Source: Knoellia flava TL1 (GTDB taxonomy: Bacteria; Actinomycetota; Actinomycetes; Actinomycetales; Dermatophilaceae). Taken from it: a DNA stretch of 64,000 bases. This document shows, in pieces, positions 26,692-34,423 of the stretch (position 1 is its first letter; each line of letters opens with the position of its first letter). Made by a program: the position numbers and the translations under genes. The DNA lies in NCBI RefSeq assembly GCF_000768675.1, contig NZ_AVPI01000005.1, positions 18,362 to 82,361 of the forward strand, in the 5' to 3' direction. Below the pieces are notes generated by a model. That model ran no database searches. It saw only the letters and a program-made list of their open reading frames with translations, and had not been told where the DNA came from.

Positions 26692-27003
26692 TCACGACTT
26701 GACGAGACGGGCGATCGCGTCGCTCGCCTCCTTGAGCTTGGCGTCGGCCTCGGGGCCGCCCTTGCGCGCGGCGTCGGCGACGCAGTGGCTCATGTGCTGG
26801 TCGAGCAGGCCGAGGGCGACCGACTGGAGCGCCTTCGTCATCGCGGAGACCTGCGTGAGGATGTCGATGCAGTACTTCTCCTCCTCGACCATCCGCTGGA
26901 GGCCGCGCGCCTGACCCTCGATCCGGCGGAGGCGCTTGAGGTAGTCCTCCTTGTGGCCGGACTCGATGTAGGCGTGCTGGTGGTGGTCCACGTGCTCGGT
27001 CAT
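26692..27003 (-). CDS. csoR: Copper-sensing repressor CsoR
   Basis: This 103-aa all-helical DUF156 repressor shows the Cu(I) ligands Cys, His, Cys in EKYCIDILTQ and QHMSHCV, the W-x-Y-z signature of CsoR. The N-terminal tail is His-rich (EHVDHHQHAY). When it binds copper it leaves its operator, which lies just upstream over the promoter. It is first gene of the operon csoR-copZ-exported protein-copA and so autoregulates. Confidence 0.95.
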   Translation of the reverse strand: MTEHVDHHQHAYIESGHKEDYLKRLRRIEGQARGLQRMVEEEKYCIDILTQVSAMTKALQSVALGLLDQHMSHCVADAARKGGPEADAKLKEASDAIARLVKS

Positions 27004-27011
27004 GGCTCGAT

Positions 27012-27017
27012 ACTATA
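27012..27017 (-). promoter_or_regulatory. -10 hexamer of the csoR operon
   Basis: On the minus strand TATAGT, the best -10 match in the window, ends 8 nt before the csoR ATG and overlaps the CsoR operator. Confidence 0.6.
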
Positions 27018-27031
27018 CCCCCCTTGGGTAT
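27015..27031. promoter_or_regulatory. CsoR operator
   Basis: ATACCC (27015-27020) and GGGTAT (27026-27031) form the inverted repeat typical of CsoR sites, with a C/T-rich centre. It overlaps the -10 of csoR, so a bound repressor would block RNA polymerase. Confidence 0.8.
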
Positions 27032-27052
27032 CTGTCACACACCCCCGGTTGG

Positions 27053-27101
27053 GCAGCGTCCGGCAACCTGACGACCTGGCCACCAGAGCTGCGGACGCAA
27101 G
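27053..27101. repeat. 49-bp palindromic element, single copy
   Basis: This copy has an imperfect left arm (CAGCGTCCG) and perfect right arm CGGACGCAAG. It sits 3 nt past the stop of the pirin gene and 22 bp upstream of the csoR operator, where it could end pirin transcripts. Confidence 0.7.
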
Positions 27102-27104
27102 GGT

Positions 27105-28040
27105 TTAGCCGCGACCGTGCCGGGTGCGGCTGCGCAGGCGGCCGCCCGGGAGCTCGGGCGCGGGCAGCCAGGTGAGCCGGCCGGCATACCCGTCGACCTC
27201 GCCGAAGCGCTCGGCGCGCGCCTGCCACGCGTCGCGGAAGGCGACGATCTCGTCGTGGTCGCGACCGATGAAGTTCCACCACATGACGATCGACTCGTCG
27301 TAGGGCGTGCCGCCGAGCAGGACCACGCGGCTCGGCTCGAGCGCCTCGAGGGTGAGCTCGGCCGGCCCGGCGTCGACGACGCCGAGGTCGCCGCGCTCCA
27401 GCGTCGTCCCGTCGAACGTCACCCTGCCCGTGTCGACGAGGACCCCGTGCTCGTATGCCGTCTCGACCGGGACCGTCCACGTCGTGCCTGCCGCGAGGGT
27501 CACCTCTGCGCCGAGGAGCGGAGTACGGGTGCGGATCGGCGAGGTCTGGCCGGAGAGCGAGCCGACGAAGATCCGGCCCTCGACCCCGTCGGCGAGCGGG
27601 ACGACGGGCGCTGCGTGGTGCTGGAACTCGCGCCCGAGGTCGCGGTCGGCCTCGGGCAGGACGACCCAGAGCTGCACGCCGTGGAGCGTGCTCGTCGCCG
27701 GCGTCGACACCTCCGAGTGGGCGATGCCGTGTCCGCTCGTCATGAGGTTGACCTCGCCCGGGCGGACCATCGCGTGGACGCCGTCGCTGTCGCGGTGCTC
27801 GACCTCGCCCTCGAAGAGCCAGCTCACCGTCTGCAGGCCGGTGTGCGGGTGCGGCGGGACGTCCATGCCACCGGTGGCGTCGACGGCATCGGGGCCGTAG
27901 TGGTCGACGAAGCACCACGCGCCGATGAAGGACCGGTCACGGTGGGGGAGCGTGCGGCGGACGGTCATGGCGCGAGGGCCGCCGAGGGGCACCTCACGCG
28001 GCGCGAGGACCTGGACCTGGGACGTGCTGGTGTCGGACAC
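27105..28040 (-). CDS. Pirin family protein
   Basis: This 311-aa bicupin resembles YhhW/YhaK-type pirins. The N-terminal cupin has VPPHPHTGLQTVSWLFEGEVEH with the metal ligands His and Glu, then the MTSGHGIAHSE motif with further His/Glu ligands. The C-terminal cupin is degenerate. Pirins bind Fe, and some act as quercetin dioxygenases or redox sensors. The C-terminal 60 residues (from YDESIVMWWNFIGRDHDEI) fit actinobacterial members. GTG at 28040 begins just before family similarity. It stands alone, and its stop abuts a 49-bp repeat element. Confidence 0.9.
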   Translation of the reverse strand: MSDTSTSQVQVLAPREVPLGGPRAMTVRRTLPHRDRSFIGAWCFVDHYGPDAVDATGGMDVPPHPHTGLQTVSWLFEGEVEHRDSDGVHAMVRPGEVNLMTSGHGIAHSEVSTPATSTLHGVQLWVVLPEADRDLGREFQHHAAPVVPLADGVEGRIFVGSLSGQTSPIRTRTPLLGAEVTLAAGTTWTVPVETAYEHGVLVDTGRVTFDGTTLERGDLGVVDAGPAELTLEALEPSRVVLLGGTPYDESIVMWWNFIGRDHDEIVAFRDAWQARAERFGEVDGYAGRLTWLPAPELPGGRLRSRTRHGRG

Positions 28041-28070
28041 TGCGGGCTCCTCGCCGGGTGGTGTGGTGTC

Positions 28071-28394
28071 ATGACCAGCATGGCTGATGACGTCGTCGTG
28101 ACGAACAACGAGTCGGAGAAGCGCTACGAGGCTCGCCTCGGGGGCGAGCTGGCGGGCTTCGCGGAGTACCAGCTCACCGACGAGCTCGTCGTCTTCACGC
28201 ACACCGAGGTGGACCCGGCGTTCGAGGGCAAGGGCGTCGGCTCCGCGCTCGCCCGCTTCGCCCTCGACGACGTGCGCGAGGCCGGCACCCGCAAGGTGTT
28301 GCCGCTGTGTCCCTTCATCAAGGGCTGGATCGAGCGGCACCGCGACTACGTGCCGCTCGTCTACGGCGTCCGGCCGAGCACCGCGACCGACTGA
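28071..28394 (+). CDS. GNAT family N-acetyltransferase (YjdJ-type)
   Basis: This 107-aa small GNAT protein has FTHTEVDPAFEGKGVGSALA, the short acetyl-CoA site (Q/E-G-x-G-x-G/A), and KVLPLCPFIKGWIERH, the mark of the Yjdj/GtnR-like NAT group. Such proteins often acetylate unusual small substrates, and some are called cytidine-like acetyltransferases. ATG 28071 or 28080 are both possible, and GGTGG upstream suits the first. It is divergent from pirin and converges on another acetyltransferase. Confidence 0.88.
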   Translation: MTSMADDVVVTNNESEKRYEARLGGELAGFAEYQLTDELVVFTHTEVDPAFEGKGVGSALARFALDDVREAGTRKVLPLCPFIKGWIERHRDYVPLVYGVRPSTATD

Positions 28395-28410
28395 CACGGG
28401 CCCACCCGCT

Positions 28411-28424
28411 CCGGCCTTCGCCGG
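28411..28424. terminator. Short hairpin between convergent genes
   Basis: CCGGC and GCCGG flank CTTC between the stops of the two acetyltransferase genes. It is compact and GC-rich but short. Confidence 0.35.
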
Positions 28425-28441
28425 CCTGCAAGGGCTCGCGG

Positions 28442-28984
28442 TCACCCGGCGGCGCGAGGGCCGTCCGGCGGGCCGTCGTCGCCGAGCGGCTTCTGGAACC
28501 ACGCGACGTCCCGCCACGCCCCGTCCTTCCACCCGATCCGGCGGTAGGTGCCGACCGGCTCGAAGCCGAGCGCTCGGTGCAGGGCCACGCTCGCGTCGTT
28601 GGGCAGGGTGACGCCTCCGCACGCCATGCGCAGGCCGAGCGCCTCAAGCCGAGCGAGCAGGACGGCATACAGGGTCCTGCCGACGCCGGACCCGCGGGCC
28701 GTGTCGGCGACGTAGACGCTCACCTCGCACGACCACCGGTAGGCCGCGCGGGCCTTGAACGGCGCGCCGTAGGCGTAGCCGACGACCACCCCGTCACGCT
28801 CCGCCACGAGCCATGCGTGGCGCTCCTGGGCCGCCGCGATCCGGGCGGTGACCTCGTCGACGCCGGGTGGGACGTCCTCGAACGTCACGGTCGTGTGCTC
28901 GACGTAGTGGGCATAGATCGCGGCGCAGGGCGCGGCATCGGCCGGGGTCGCGTCCCGGATGGTCACGTCGGTCACGCCCGCCAT
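28442..28984 (-). CDS. GNAT acetyltransferase, phosphinothricin-type
   Basis: This 180-aa protein closely follows the Pat/Bar/MddA pattern: VTIRDATPADAAPCAAIYAH, YVEHTTVTFEDVPP, RWSCEVSVYVADTARGSGVG with the acetyl-CoA loop, and GFEPVGTYRRIGWKDG near the end. Relatives acetylate methionine sulfone/sulfoximine or phosphinothricin, so a detoxification role is likely but the substrate is untested. The ATG at 28984 was chosen, and a GTG nine bases later is also possible. Confidence 0.9.
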   Translation of the reverse strand: MAGVTDVTIRDATPADAAPCAAIYAHYVEHTTVTFEDVPPGVDEVTARIAAAQERHAWLVAERDGVVVGYAYGAPFKARAAYRWSCEVSVYVADTARGSGVGRTLYAVLLARLEALGLRMACGGVTLPNDASVALHRALGFEPVGTYRRIGWKDGAWRDVAWFQKPLGDDGPPDGPRAAG

Positions 28985-29022
28985 TGTCCGCGTGATGGCC
29001 GATCCGGCACGCCGGGCACGAG

Positions 29023-29051
29023 GTCTTGACCGTCTTTGCGTCGTCTTGACC
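29023..29051 (+). promoter_or_regulatory. Paired GTCTTGACC direct repeats
   Basis: GTCTTGACC occurs at 29023-29031 and 29043-29051, exactly 20 bp apart (two helical turns), in the 179-bp region upstream of the S1 protease. Each contains a -35-like TTGACC, so they may be tandem promoters or activator sites. Confidence 0.4.
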
Positions 29052-29163
29052 AAGCGCTGGGGCAATGCGGGGCGGGATCTGACCGGGCGCGTGGGCGCGG
29101 CTTCCTAGCGTCGAAAGGGTCGGCGGAAACACCGTCCGGCGTCCCACGACAGGAGATCCACGC

Positions 29164-30372
29164 ATGTCTCGCAGACGTCTCACCGTCCTCGCCGGGGGCC
29201 TCTCGGCCGCGGCGGCAGCCACCGCCCTCTGCGTCGCGCCCGCGTCCGCCGCCACCTCCGCGGCGGGCGGTCCGGAGCCGAGCACCGGCCCTCTCGCCAC
29301 CGACTCGGGCGCGTCCGTCGCCGAGATGTCGGCCCGGTGGCTCGCCAAGGAGCACGACCTGAGCATCGAGACCGCTCGTGAGCGGATCGCGTCCCAGGAG
29401 GACAAGAGTCGCAAGGCCGAGGCTCTCGAACGGTCGCTCGGCGCGCGAGCCGTGGGCTCGTTCATCGACCAGACCGGCGGCGTGCTCGTCGTCAACGTCA
29501 CCGACGCCGACGCCGCTGCCCGCGTGCAGAAGGCGGGCGCGACCGCCCGCGTCGTCACCGAGGACAAGGCGGAGCTCGGCGCGTCGCAGGCGAGGGCGGT
29601 CAAGGCGCTCGGCGCCACGGTCATCGACAGCTCCGTCGACCCGGTGACCAACAAGGTCGTCGTCACCGTGCCCACCGCCGACGTCGCCGCCGCGCGGGCG
29701 CGCACGAGCGACCCGTCGGTGACGATCCAGGGCACCGACGCGACGGTGTCGACGCAGGCCAACGTCTATGGCGGGCAGCAGATCGAGTTCAGCGGCTACG
29801 TCTGCTCGCTGGGCTTCAACGCGACGAAGTCCGGCACCCCGGTCTTCATCACCGCCGGCCACTGCGCCGAGGGGAACCAGACCTTCACGCGCAACGGCAC
29901 GACCCTCGGCACGACCCGCGGCTGGTCCTTCCCGGGCAACGACTACGCCTACTCGAGCCTCACCTCGAGCTGGACCGGCATCGGCGCCGTCGACCTGTGG
30001 AACGGCACGAGCGCGCGCTCCGTCACGGGCTCGAGCAACGCCGCCGTCGGCACCGCGATCTGCAAGTCGGGCCGCACGACCGGCTGGACCTGTGGCTCGG
30101 TCCAGACCAAGAACGTCACCGTCAACTACAACAACGGCGACGGCACCTACTCGACCGTGAGCGGCCTGACGAAGTCCAACACCTGCACCGAGGGTGGCGA
30201 CTCCGGCGGCTCGTGGATGGCGGGCAACCTCGCCCAGGGCGTGACGAGCGGCGGCGCCGGCTACGGCTCCAACGGCGTCTGCGGCCAGAAGGTCGGCCAG
30301 CCCAACATCGCCTACTTCCAGCCGATCGGCGAGATCCTCTCCGTCTACGGCCTCACCCTCAAGACCGCCTGA
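29164..30372 (+). CDS. Secreted alpha-lytic/streptogrisin-type S1 protease
   Basis: This 402-aa secreted serine protease has a signal peptide (1-30), a long prodomain (about 31-195) with the alpha-lytic-type folding module (GSFIDQTGGVLVVNVTD), and a mature chymotrypsin-fold domain (about 200-402). The triad is His233 (TAGHCA), Asp260 (PGNDYA) and Ser347 (GGDSGGS). Cys pairs flank the His and Ser regions. The length and lack of a C-terminal extension match streptogrisin B/C-like enzymes. AGGAG lies before the ATG. It is followed by a strong hairpin. Confidence 0.95.
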   Translation: MSRRRLTVLAGGLSAAAAATALCVAPASAATSAAGGPEPSTGPLATDSGASVAEMSARWLAKEHDLSIETARERIASQEDKSRKAEALERSLGARAVGSFIDQTGGVLVVNVTDADAAARVQKAGATARVVTEDKAELGASQARAVKALGATVIDSSVDPVTNKVVVTVPTADVAAARARTSDPSVTIQGTDATVSTQANVYGGQQIEFSGYVCSLGFNATKSGTPVFITAGHCAEGNQTFTRNGTTLGTTRGWSFPGNDYAYSSLTSSWTGIGAVDLWNGTSARSVTGSSNAAVGTAICKSGRTTGWTCGSVQTKNVTVNYNNGDGTYSTVSGLTKSNTCTEGGDSGGSWMAGNLAQGVTSGGAGYGSNGVCGQKVGQPNIAYFQPIGEILSVYGLTLKTA

Positions 30373-30398
30373 CCCCGCGCGCCCTTCGCGGGGCGCGC
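30373..30398 (+). terminator. Terminator hairpin after the S1 protease
   Basis: GCGCGCCC (30377-30384) and GGGCGCGC (30391-30398) form an 8-bp stem with a 6-nt loop. A shifted pairing CCCCGCG/CGCGGGG is also possible. It begins right after the stop codon. Confidence 0.6.
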
Positions 30399-30470
30399 GA
30401 GACGCAAGCCCGCGTATGCCGTGTGGTCCGACCCCTTCCGGACCGCACGGCACGCGTGCTCGGGGGCAGA

Positions 30471-30476
30471 TACGGT
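30471..30476 (+). promoter_or_regulatory. -10 hexamer, leaderless promoter
   Basis: TACGGT ends 6 nt before the ATG at 30483. Confidence 0.5.
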
Positions 30477-30482
30477 CGGGCC

Positions 30483-31283
30483 ATGGCGACGCACGACGGA
30501 CGGTGGCCGGCCGGCTCACCCTGCTGGGTGGAGATCACGGTGGGCGACCTGGAGCGCAGCCAGGCCTTCTATGCGGCGGTGCTGGGGTGGGCGTTCGAGG
30601 ACAGCGGCCCCGACTACGGGCACTACCGGAACGCGCTCGTCGCGGGACGCCGCGTCGCTGGCATGTCGCCCCCGCTCGAGGGCGTCGAGGACTGGCCGAA
30701 GGTGTGGACGACCTACCTCGCCACCGACGACGTCGAGGTGACCGCGGAGCGTGCCTCGGCAGCGGGGGCGCAGGTCGTCATGGAGCCGATGGACATCGCC
30801 GCGTTCGGTCGGGTGGGGCTCTGGGTCGACCCGGGCGGCGCGGCGTTCGGCGGTTGGGAGGCGTTGGAGCACAACGGTTTCGGCATCCACGACGAGCACG
30901 GGGCCGTGTCGTGGGTCGACCTCGTCACTCCCGACCTGCGTGCGGCGAAGACGTTCTACCGAAGCGTGTTCGGGCTGTCGTTCGAGGACCTGTCGGTGCC
31001 GGGGATCGGCTACGCGACGTTCACACCAGCGGGTGCTGCGTGGCCCGCGGGAGGGGTTGGCGACCAGGTCGACGGTGACGTCGCCGGTCCGCGGTGGTGC
31101 GTGACCTTCGCCGTCGACGACGTCGACGCTGCCGTGCAGCGGGTGCTGGACGCAGGCGGGTCCGCGCCGAACGATCCCGTCGACACCGAGTCCGGCCGGA
31201 TCGCCACGGTCGCCGGGCCCGACGGCGAGGAGTTCTCCCTCATGACGCCGAGTGGCGGCGCCGACCTCAGCGAACCCGGCTGA
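30483..31283 (+). CDS. Two-domain VOC protein
   Basis: This 266-aa protein is a tandem of two glyoxalase-like domains. Domain 1 opens PCWVEITVGDLERSQAFYAAV and ends VGLWVDPGGAAFGGWE. Domain 2 opens VSWVDLVTPDLRAAKTFY and ends TVAGPDGEEFSLM. This layout is that of the hydroxylase-like VOC proteins common in Streptomyces and relatives (for example SgcJ-neighbour or 27-kDa antigen CFP30B-like proteins). The substrate is unknown. It converges with the ABC-F gene, and the two stops overlap by 17 bp. Confidence 0.9.
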   Translation: MATHDGRWPAGSPCWVEITVGDLERSQAFYAAVLGWAFEDSGPDYGHYRNALVAGRRVAGMSPPLEGVEDWPKVWTTYLATDDVEVTAERASAAGAQVVMEPMDIAAFGRVGLWVDPGGAAFGGWEALEHNGFGIHDEHGAVSWVDLVTPDLRAAKTFYRSVFGLSFEDLSVPGIGYATFTPAGAAWPAGGVGDQVDGDVAGPRWCVTFAVDDVDAAVQRVLDAGGSAPNDPVDTESGRIATVAGPDGEEFSLMTPSGGADLSEPG

Positions 31284-32979
31284 CGCGGGCCTCGTCCCAC
31301 ACCGGCTCCGGCGTCTCGACGACGCGTCCGTCGCTGCCGAAGACGAGGAACCGGTCGAAGCCACGGGCAAACCAGCGGTCGTGCGTCACCGCGAGCACCG
31401 TCCCCTCGAAGGCCGTGAGCGCCTGCTCGAGGGCCTCGGCCGAGTGCAGGTCGAGGTTGTCGGTCGGCTCGTCGAGGAGCAGCAGCGTCGCACCCGACAG
31501 CTCGAGCAGCAGGATCTGGAAGCGCGCCTGCTGCCCGCCCGAGAGCGAGTCGAAGGTCTGCTCGCCCTGCCGCGCCAGCTCGTAGCGGTCGAGGACCCGG
31601 CTGGCCTCCTCGCGCCCGCGGCCCGCACGGTGCGCGTCGCCGCGGTGCAGGATCTCGAGGAGCGTGCGTCCACGCAGCGCCGGCGAGTCGTGGGTCTGGG
31701 CGAACCATCCGGGACGAACCCGCGACCCGAGACGCGCAGAACCGCTGTGCCGCACCGGTTCCGGCGCGATGTCGCCCACCGGCTGGTGCTCGACGTCAGG
31801 GTCGCTGCCACCCGCGGCGAGGAGCCGGAGGAAGTGCGACTTGCCCGACCCGTTGGAGCCGAGGACGGCGACGCGCTCGCCGAACCAGACCTCGAGGTCG
31901 AACGGCCGCATGAGGTCGTCGGCTCCGGAGTCGGGGTCCGGGGCGAGGAGCTCGAGTCCCGTGCACACCACCGCACGCTTGGCGGTGCGACCTCCGGTGA
32001 GGCGCATCCGCACGTTCTGCGGGATCGCGACCTTCTCGGGCGGCCCGGCCTTCTCGAACCGGTCGAGCTTCGTCACGGCTGCCTGGAGGCGCGAGGCCAT
32101 GTCGGAGTTGTAGGCAGCCTTCTGGCGGTACATGACGACGAGCGCCTTGAGCTTGGCGTGCTCCTCGTCCCAGCGGCGGCGCATCTCCTCGAGCCGGTCG
32201 TTGCGGTCGACCCGCGCCTGGTGCCACGTCGCGAACGAGCCCGGGTGCGTCCACGCCGTGGCACCGTTGGCGCCGGGCTCGAGCGTGACGACGGCCGTCG
32301 CGACGCGCGAGAGCAGCTCGCGGTCGTGGCTGATGAAGAGCACCGTCTTGTCGCTCGCGAGCAGCCGCTCCTCGAGCCACCGCTTCGCCGGCACGTCGAG
32401 GTAGTTGTCCGGCTCGTCGAGCAGCAGGAGGTCCGCCGGGCCGCTGAGCAGCGCCTCGAGGACGACCCGCTTCTGCTCGCCTCCCGAGAGGGAGGTGACG
32501 GCGCGCCACTGCGCCCGCTCGAACGGCATACCCAGGGCCTGTGTCGTCACCGTGTCCCACACGGTCGTCTCGAACTCGTAGCCGCCGGCGTCGCCCCAGT
32601 CGGCGAGGGCCTGGGCGTAGGCCATCTGCGCCGCCTCGTCGTCGACCTCCATGATCCGCAGCTCGGCGGCGTCGACGGCGAGGGCAGCCTTGCGGATGCG
32701 TTCTGGCGCAACGGAGATGAGCAGGTCGCGCACGGTGGACTCGTCGCGGACCTTGCCGACGAACTGGTTCATCACGGCGAGCGTGCCGGAGAGCGTGACG
32801 GCGCCCTCGTGCGCCGCGAGGTCGCCGGAGATGATCCGGGTCAGCGTCGTCTTGCCGGTGCCGTTGGGCCCGATGAGCGCCACGCGCTGCCCGTCGCCGA
32901 CGCGGAACTGGACGGCGTCGAGCAGCGGACGTCCGTCGGGGAGCGTGAACCCGACCTGGTTGACCTCGAGATGTGCCAC
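31267..32979 (-). CDS. ABC-F family ATPase
   Basis: This 570-aa soluble protein has two ABC domains and no membrane segments. Domain 1 has Walker A GPNGTGKT, signature LSGGEQKR and Walker B LLLLDEPDNYLD. Domain 2 has GSNGSGKS, LSGGQQAR and LLLLDEPTDNLD. The inter-domain linker (about 240-320) is charged and helical. ABC-F proteins act at the ribosomal E site, either as translation factors such as EttA or as antibiotic-resistance ribosome protectors. The subgroup cannot be fixed here. GTG at 32979 starts at the expected AHLEVNQVGFTL. Confidence 0.92.
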   Translation of the reverse strand: MAHLEVNQVGFTLPDGRPLLDAVQFRVGDGQRVALIGPNGTGKTTLTRIISGDLAAHEGAVTLSGTLAVMNQFVGKVRDESTVRDLLISVAPERIRKAALAVDAAELRIMEVDDEAAQMAYAQALADWGDAGGYEFETTVWDTVTTQALGMPFERAQWRAVTSLSGGEQKRVVLEALLSGPADLLLLDEPDNYLDVPAKRWLEERLLASDKTVLFISHDRELLSRVATAVVTLEPGANGATAWTHPGSFATWHQARVDRNDRLEEMRRRWDEEHAKLKALVVMYRQKAAYNSDMASRLQAAVTKLDRFEKAGPPEKVAIPQNVRMRLTGGRTAKRAVVCTGLELLAPDPDSGADDLMRPFDLEVWFGERVAVLGSNGSGKSHFLRLLAAGGSDPDVEHQPVGDIAPEPVRHSGSARLGSRVRPGWFAQTHDSPALRGRTLLEILHRGDAHRAGRGREEASRVLDRYELARQGEQTFDSLSGGQQARFQILLLELSGATLLLLDEPTDNLDLHSAEALEQALTAFEGTVLAVTHDRWFARGFDRFLVFGSDGRVVETPEPVWDEARVSRVR

Positions 32980-33099
32980 GGGACCCGATTGTCCAAGCCC
33001 GTATGCCGTCCCGTCACCTGAGATTCCGAGGGCGCCGGCCGCCTTGACCGTCGGGGACAATGAGACGAACACCGACCGCAGCCTCGACAAGGAGTAGCC

Positions 33100-34044
33100 G
33101 TGCCCGAGGGAACCGTCCGATGGTTCGACACCGACCGGGGGTTCGGCTTCATCGCCCTGGGTCAGGACGCAGAGGACCTCTACGTCCATGCGTCCGAGAT
33201 CGTCAGCGACGACGCGATGAAGCAGCTCCGCGAGGGTCAGGTGGTCGAGTTCGAGATCGGCGAGGGGGACCGCGGCCCGCAGGCACGCCGGGTCCGGGTC
33301 ACGGCCGACCGGGCCGCCGATGCGCCGCTGGGCGTGCTCGGCACCGTCTCCTGGTACGAACCCGCCAAGGGGTACGGCTTCATCACGCCCGACGGTGGTG
33401 GAGCCGAGATCTTCGTGCACAGCTCGGCCATCGTGGGTGGCGGTGTCCTCTCGGACGGGCAGCGGGTGGCGTTCCTCGTCGTCGACGGGGAGAAGGGGCC
33501 GCAGGCGGACCATCTTCTGCCCCTGGGACCCGAGGCCGCTCAGCAGCGTGCGACATCCGACGGGGCGGACGGGACGGTGTCCTGGTACGACACGGACAAG
33601 GGCTTCGGCTTCATCGCGCCCGACTCGGGCGGCGCCGACGTCTTCGTCCACGTCCGGGAGCTGGCCGACGGGGTTCCCGACCTGGGAGAGGGTGACCGCG
33701 TGTCCTACGACGTCGTCATGAGCGAGAAGGGCCCGCAGGCTCGCGACGTGCGCCTCGCGCGCGGCTCGGCAACGCGGGGCGCACCCTCGACGTCGTCGGC
33801 CCGGGTTCGGCCAGGACGGGCGGGGACCCCTGACGTCCCGGTGCGCGGCGGCGAGGGAGTAGTCGCGCGGTACGACGCGGAGCGAGGCTTCGGCTTCATC
33901 ACTCCGGACGCGGGGGGCGCTGACCTGTTCGTGCACGCGTCGGTTCTCAGGAACGGTGAGGCGCTGCAGTTCGGCGATCGGGTCCGGTACCAGATCCGAC
34001 AGAGTGATCGAGGACCCCAGGCAGACCGCGTCGAACGGGTCTGA
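33100..34044 (+). CDS. Protein of four tandem cold-shock domains
   Basis: This 314-aa protein consists almost only of cold-shock (S1-like OB) domains: CSD1 about 3-67, CSD2 79-139, CSD3 157-219 and CSD4 251-313. Each has both RNA-binding motifs: RGFGFI with LYVH (13-30), KGYGFI with IFVH (90-107), KGFGFI with VFVH (167-184), RGFGFI with LFVH (262-279). Each ends with a KGPQA/RGPQA-type strand. A 30-residue Ser/Arg/Pro linker parts domains 3 and 4. Bacterial CspA proteins usually have one such domain (about 70 aa). The four-fold form recalls eukaryotic UNR/CSDE1 and suggests an RNA chaperone with high avidity. AAGGAG precedes the GTG start. Confidence 0.95.
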   Translation: MPEGTVRWFDTDRGFGFIALGQDAEDLYVHASEIVSDDAMKQLREGQVVEFEIGEGDRGPQARRVRVTADRAADAPLGVLGTVSWYEPAKGYGFITPDGGGAEIFVHSSAIVGGGVLSDGQRVAFLVVDGEKGPQADHLLPLGPEAAQQRATSDGADGTVSWYDTDKGFGFIAPDSGGADVFVHVRELADGVPDLGEGDRVSYDVVMSEKGPQARDVRLARGSATRGAPSTSSARVRPGRAGTPDVPVRGGEGVVARYDAERGFGFITPDAGGADLFVHASVLRNGEALQFGDRVRYQIRQSDRGPQADRVERV

Positions 34045-34151
34045 GCCGGCGGTGCGGCCATGAGCCGTCCTGAAGGTGCGCGTCCCGGAAAAGAGCGACC
34101 AGTCAGGCGCCAAGTCTGTCGCCACACGCCTTGGTGGGGAGACACTGGGGC

Positions 34152-34355
34152 ATGGACACGAGCAGGGGGCTCAGGTGCAGGGTCGGGTGGCATCGCTGGC
34201 ACGTCGTGACAGAGGAGCACATGGAGGTGCGAGTCTGCGACGACTGCGGTCGGCGCCGCTTCAACGGGCCGCTGCCCGGCGGTGACAAGGTGCCGCCCGC
34301 CAGCTGGGGGATGAACTACACCGGGGGAGGCGGGTTCGGGGGCGACGGGGGCTGA
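34152..34355 (+). CDS. Small zinc-ribbon-like protein
   Basis: This 67-aa protein has LRCRVGWHRWHVV, then VRVCDDCGRRRF: one Cys/His-rich knuckle plus C-x-x-C, enough for one zinc site. The C-terminus is Gly-rich (YTGGGGFGGDGG). I do not recognise the family, though similar short Cys-rich proteins with a WHxW motif occur in actinobacteria. GACACT lies 5 nt upstream of the ATG. It lies between the cold-shock and acyl-CoA dehydrogenase genes without overlap. Confidence 0.6.
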   Translation: MDTSRGLRCRVGWHRWHVVTEEHMEVRVCDDCGRRRFNGPLPGGDKVPPASWGMNYTGGGGFGGDGG

Positions 34356-34410
34356 CGACCGGCGGCGAACGCCGTGGGTGACGACCCCGACCGCCGTGGA
34401 CGCGCGCGGG

Positions 34411-34416
34411 TAGGTT
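34411..34416 (+). promoter_or_regulatory. -10 hexamer, leaderless promoter
   Basis: TAGGTT ends 7 nt before the ATG at 34424. Confidence 0.5.
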
Positions 34417-34423
34417 GGCGGTC

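Noticed and set aside
29164..30372. Secreted protease and other exported genes as part of a prophage or secretion island
   Set aside because: No integrase, att site, phage structural gene or secretion apparatus lies nearby. The genes are ordinary single units.
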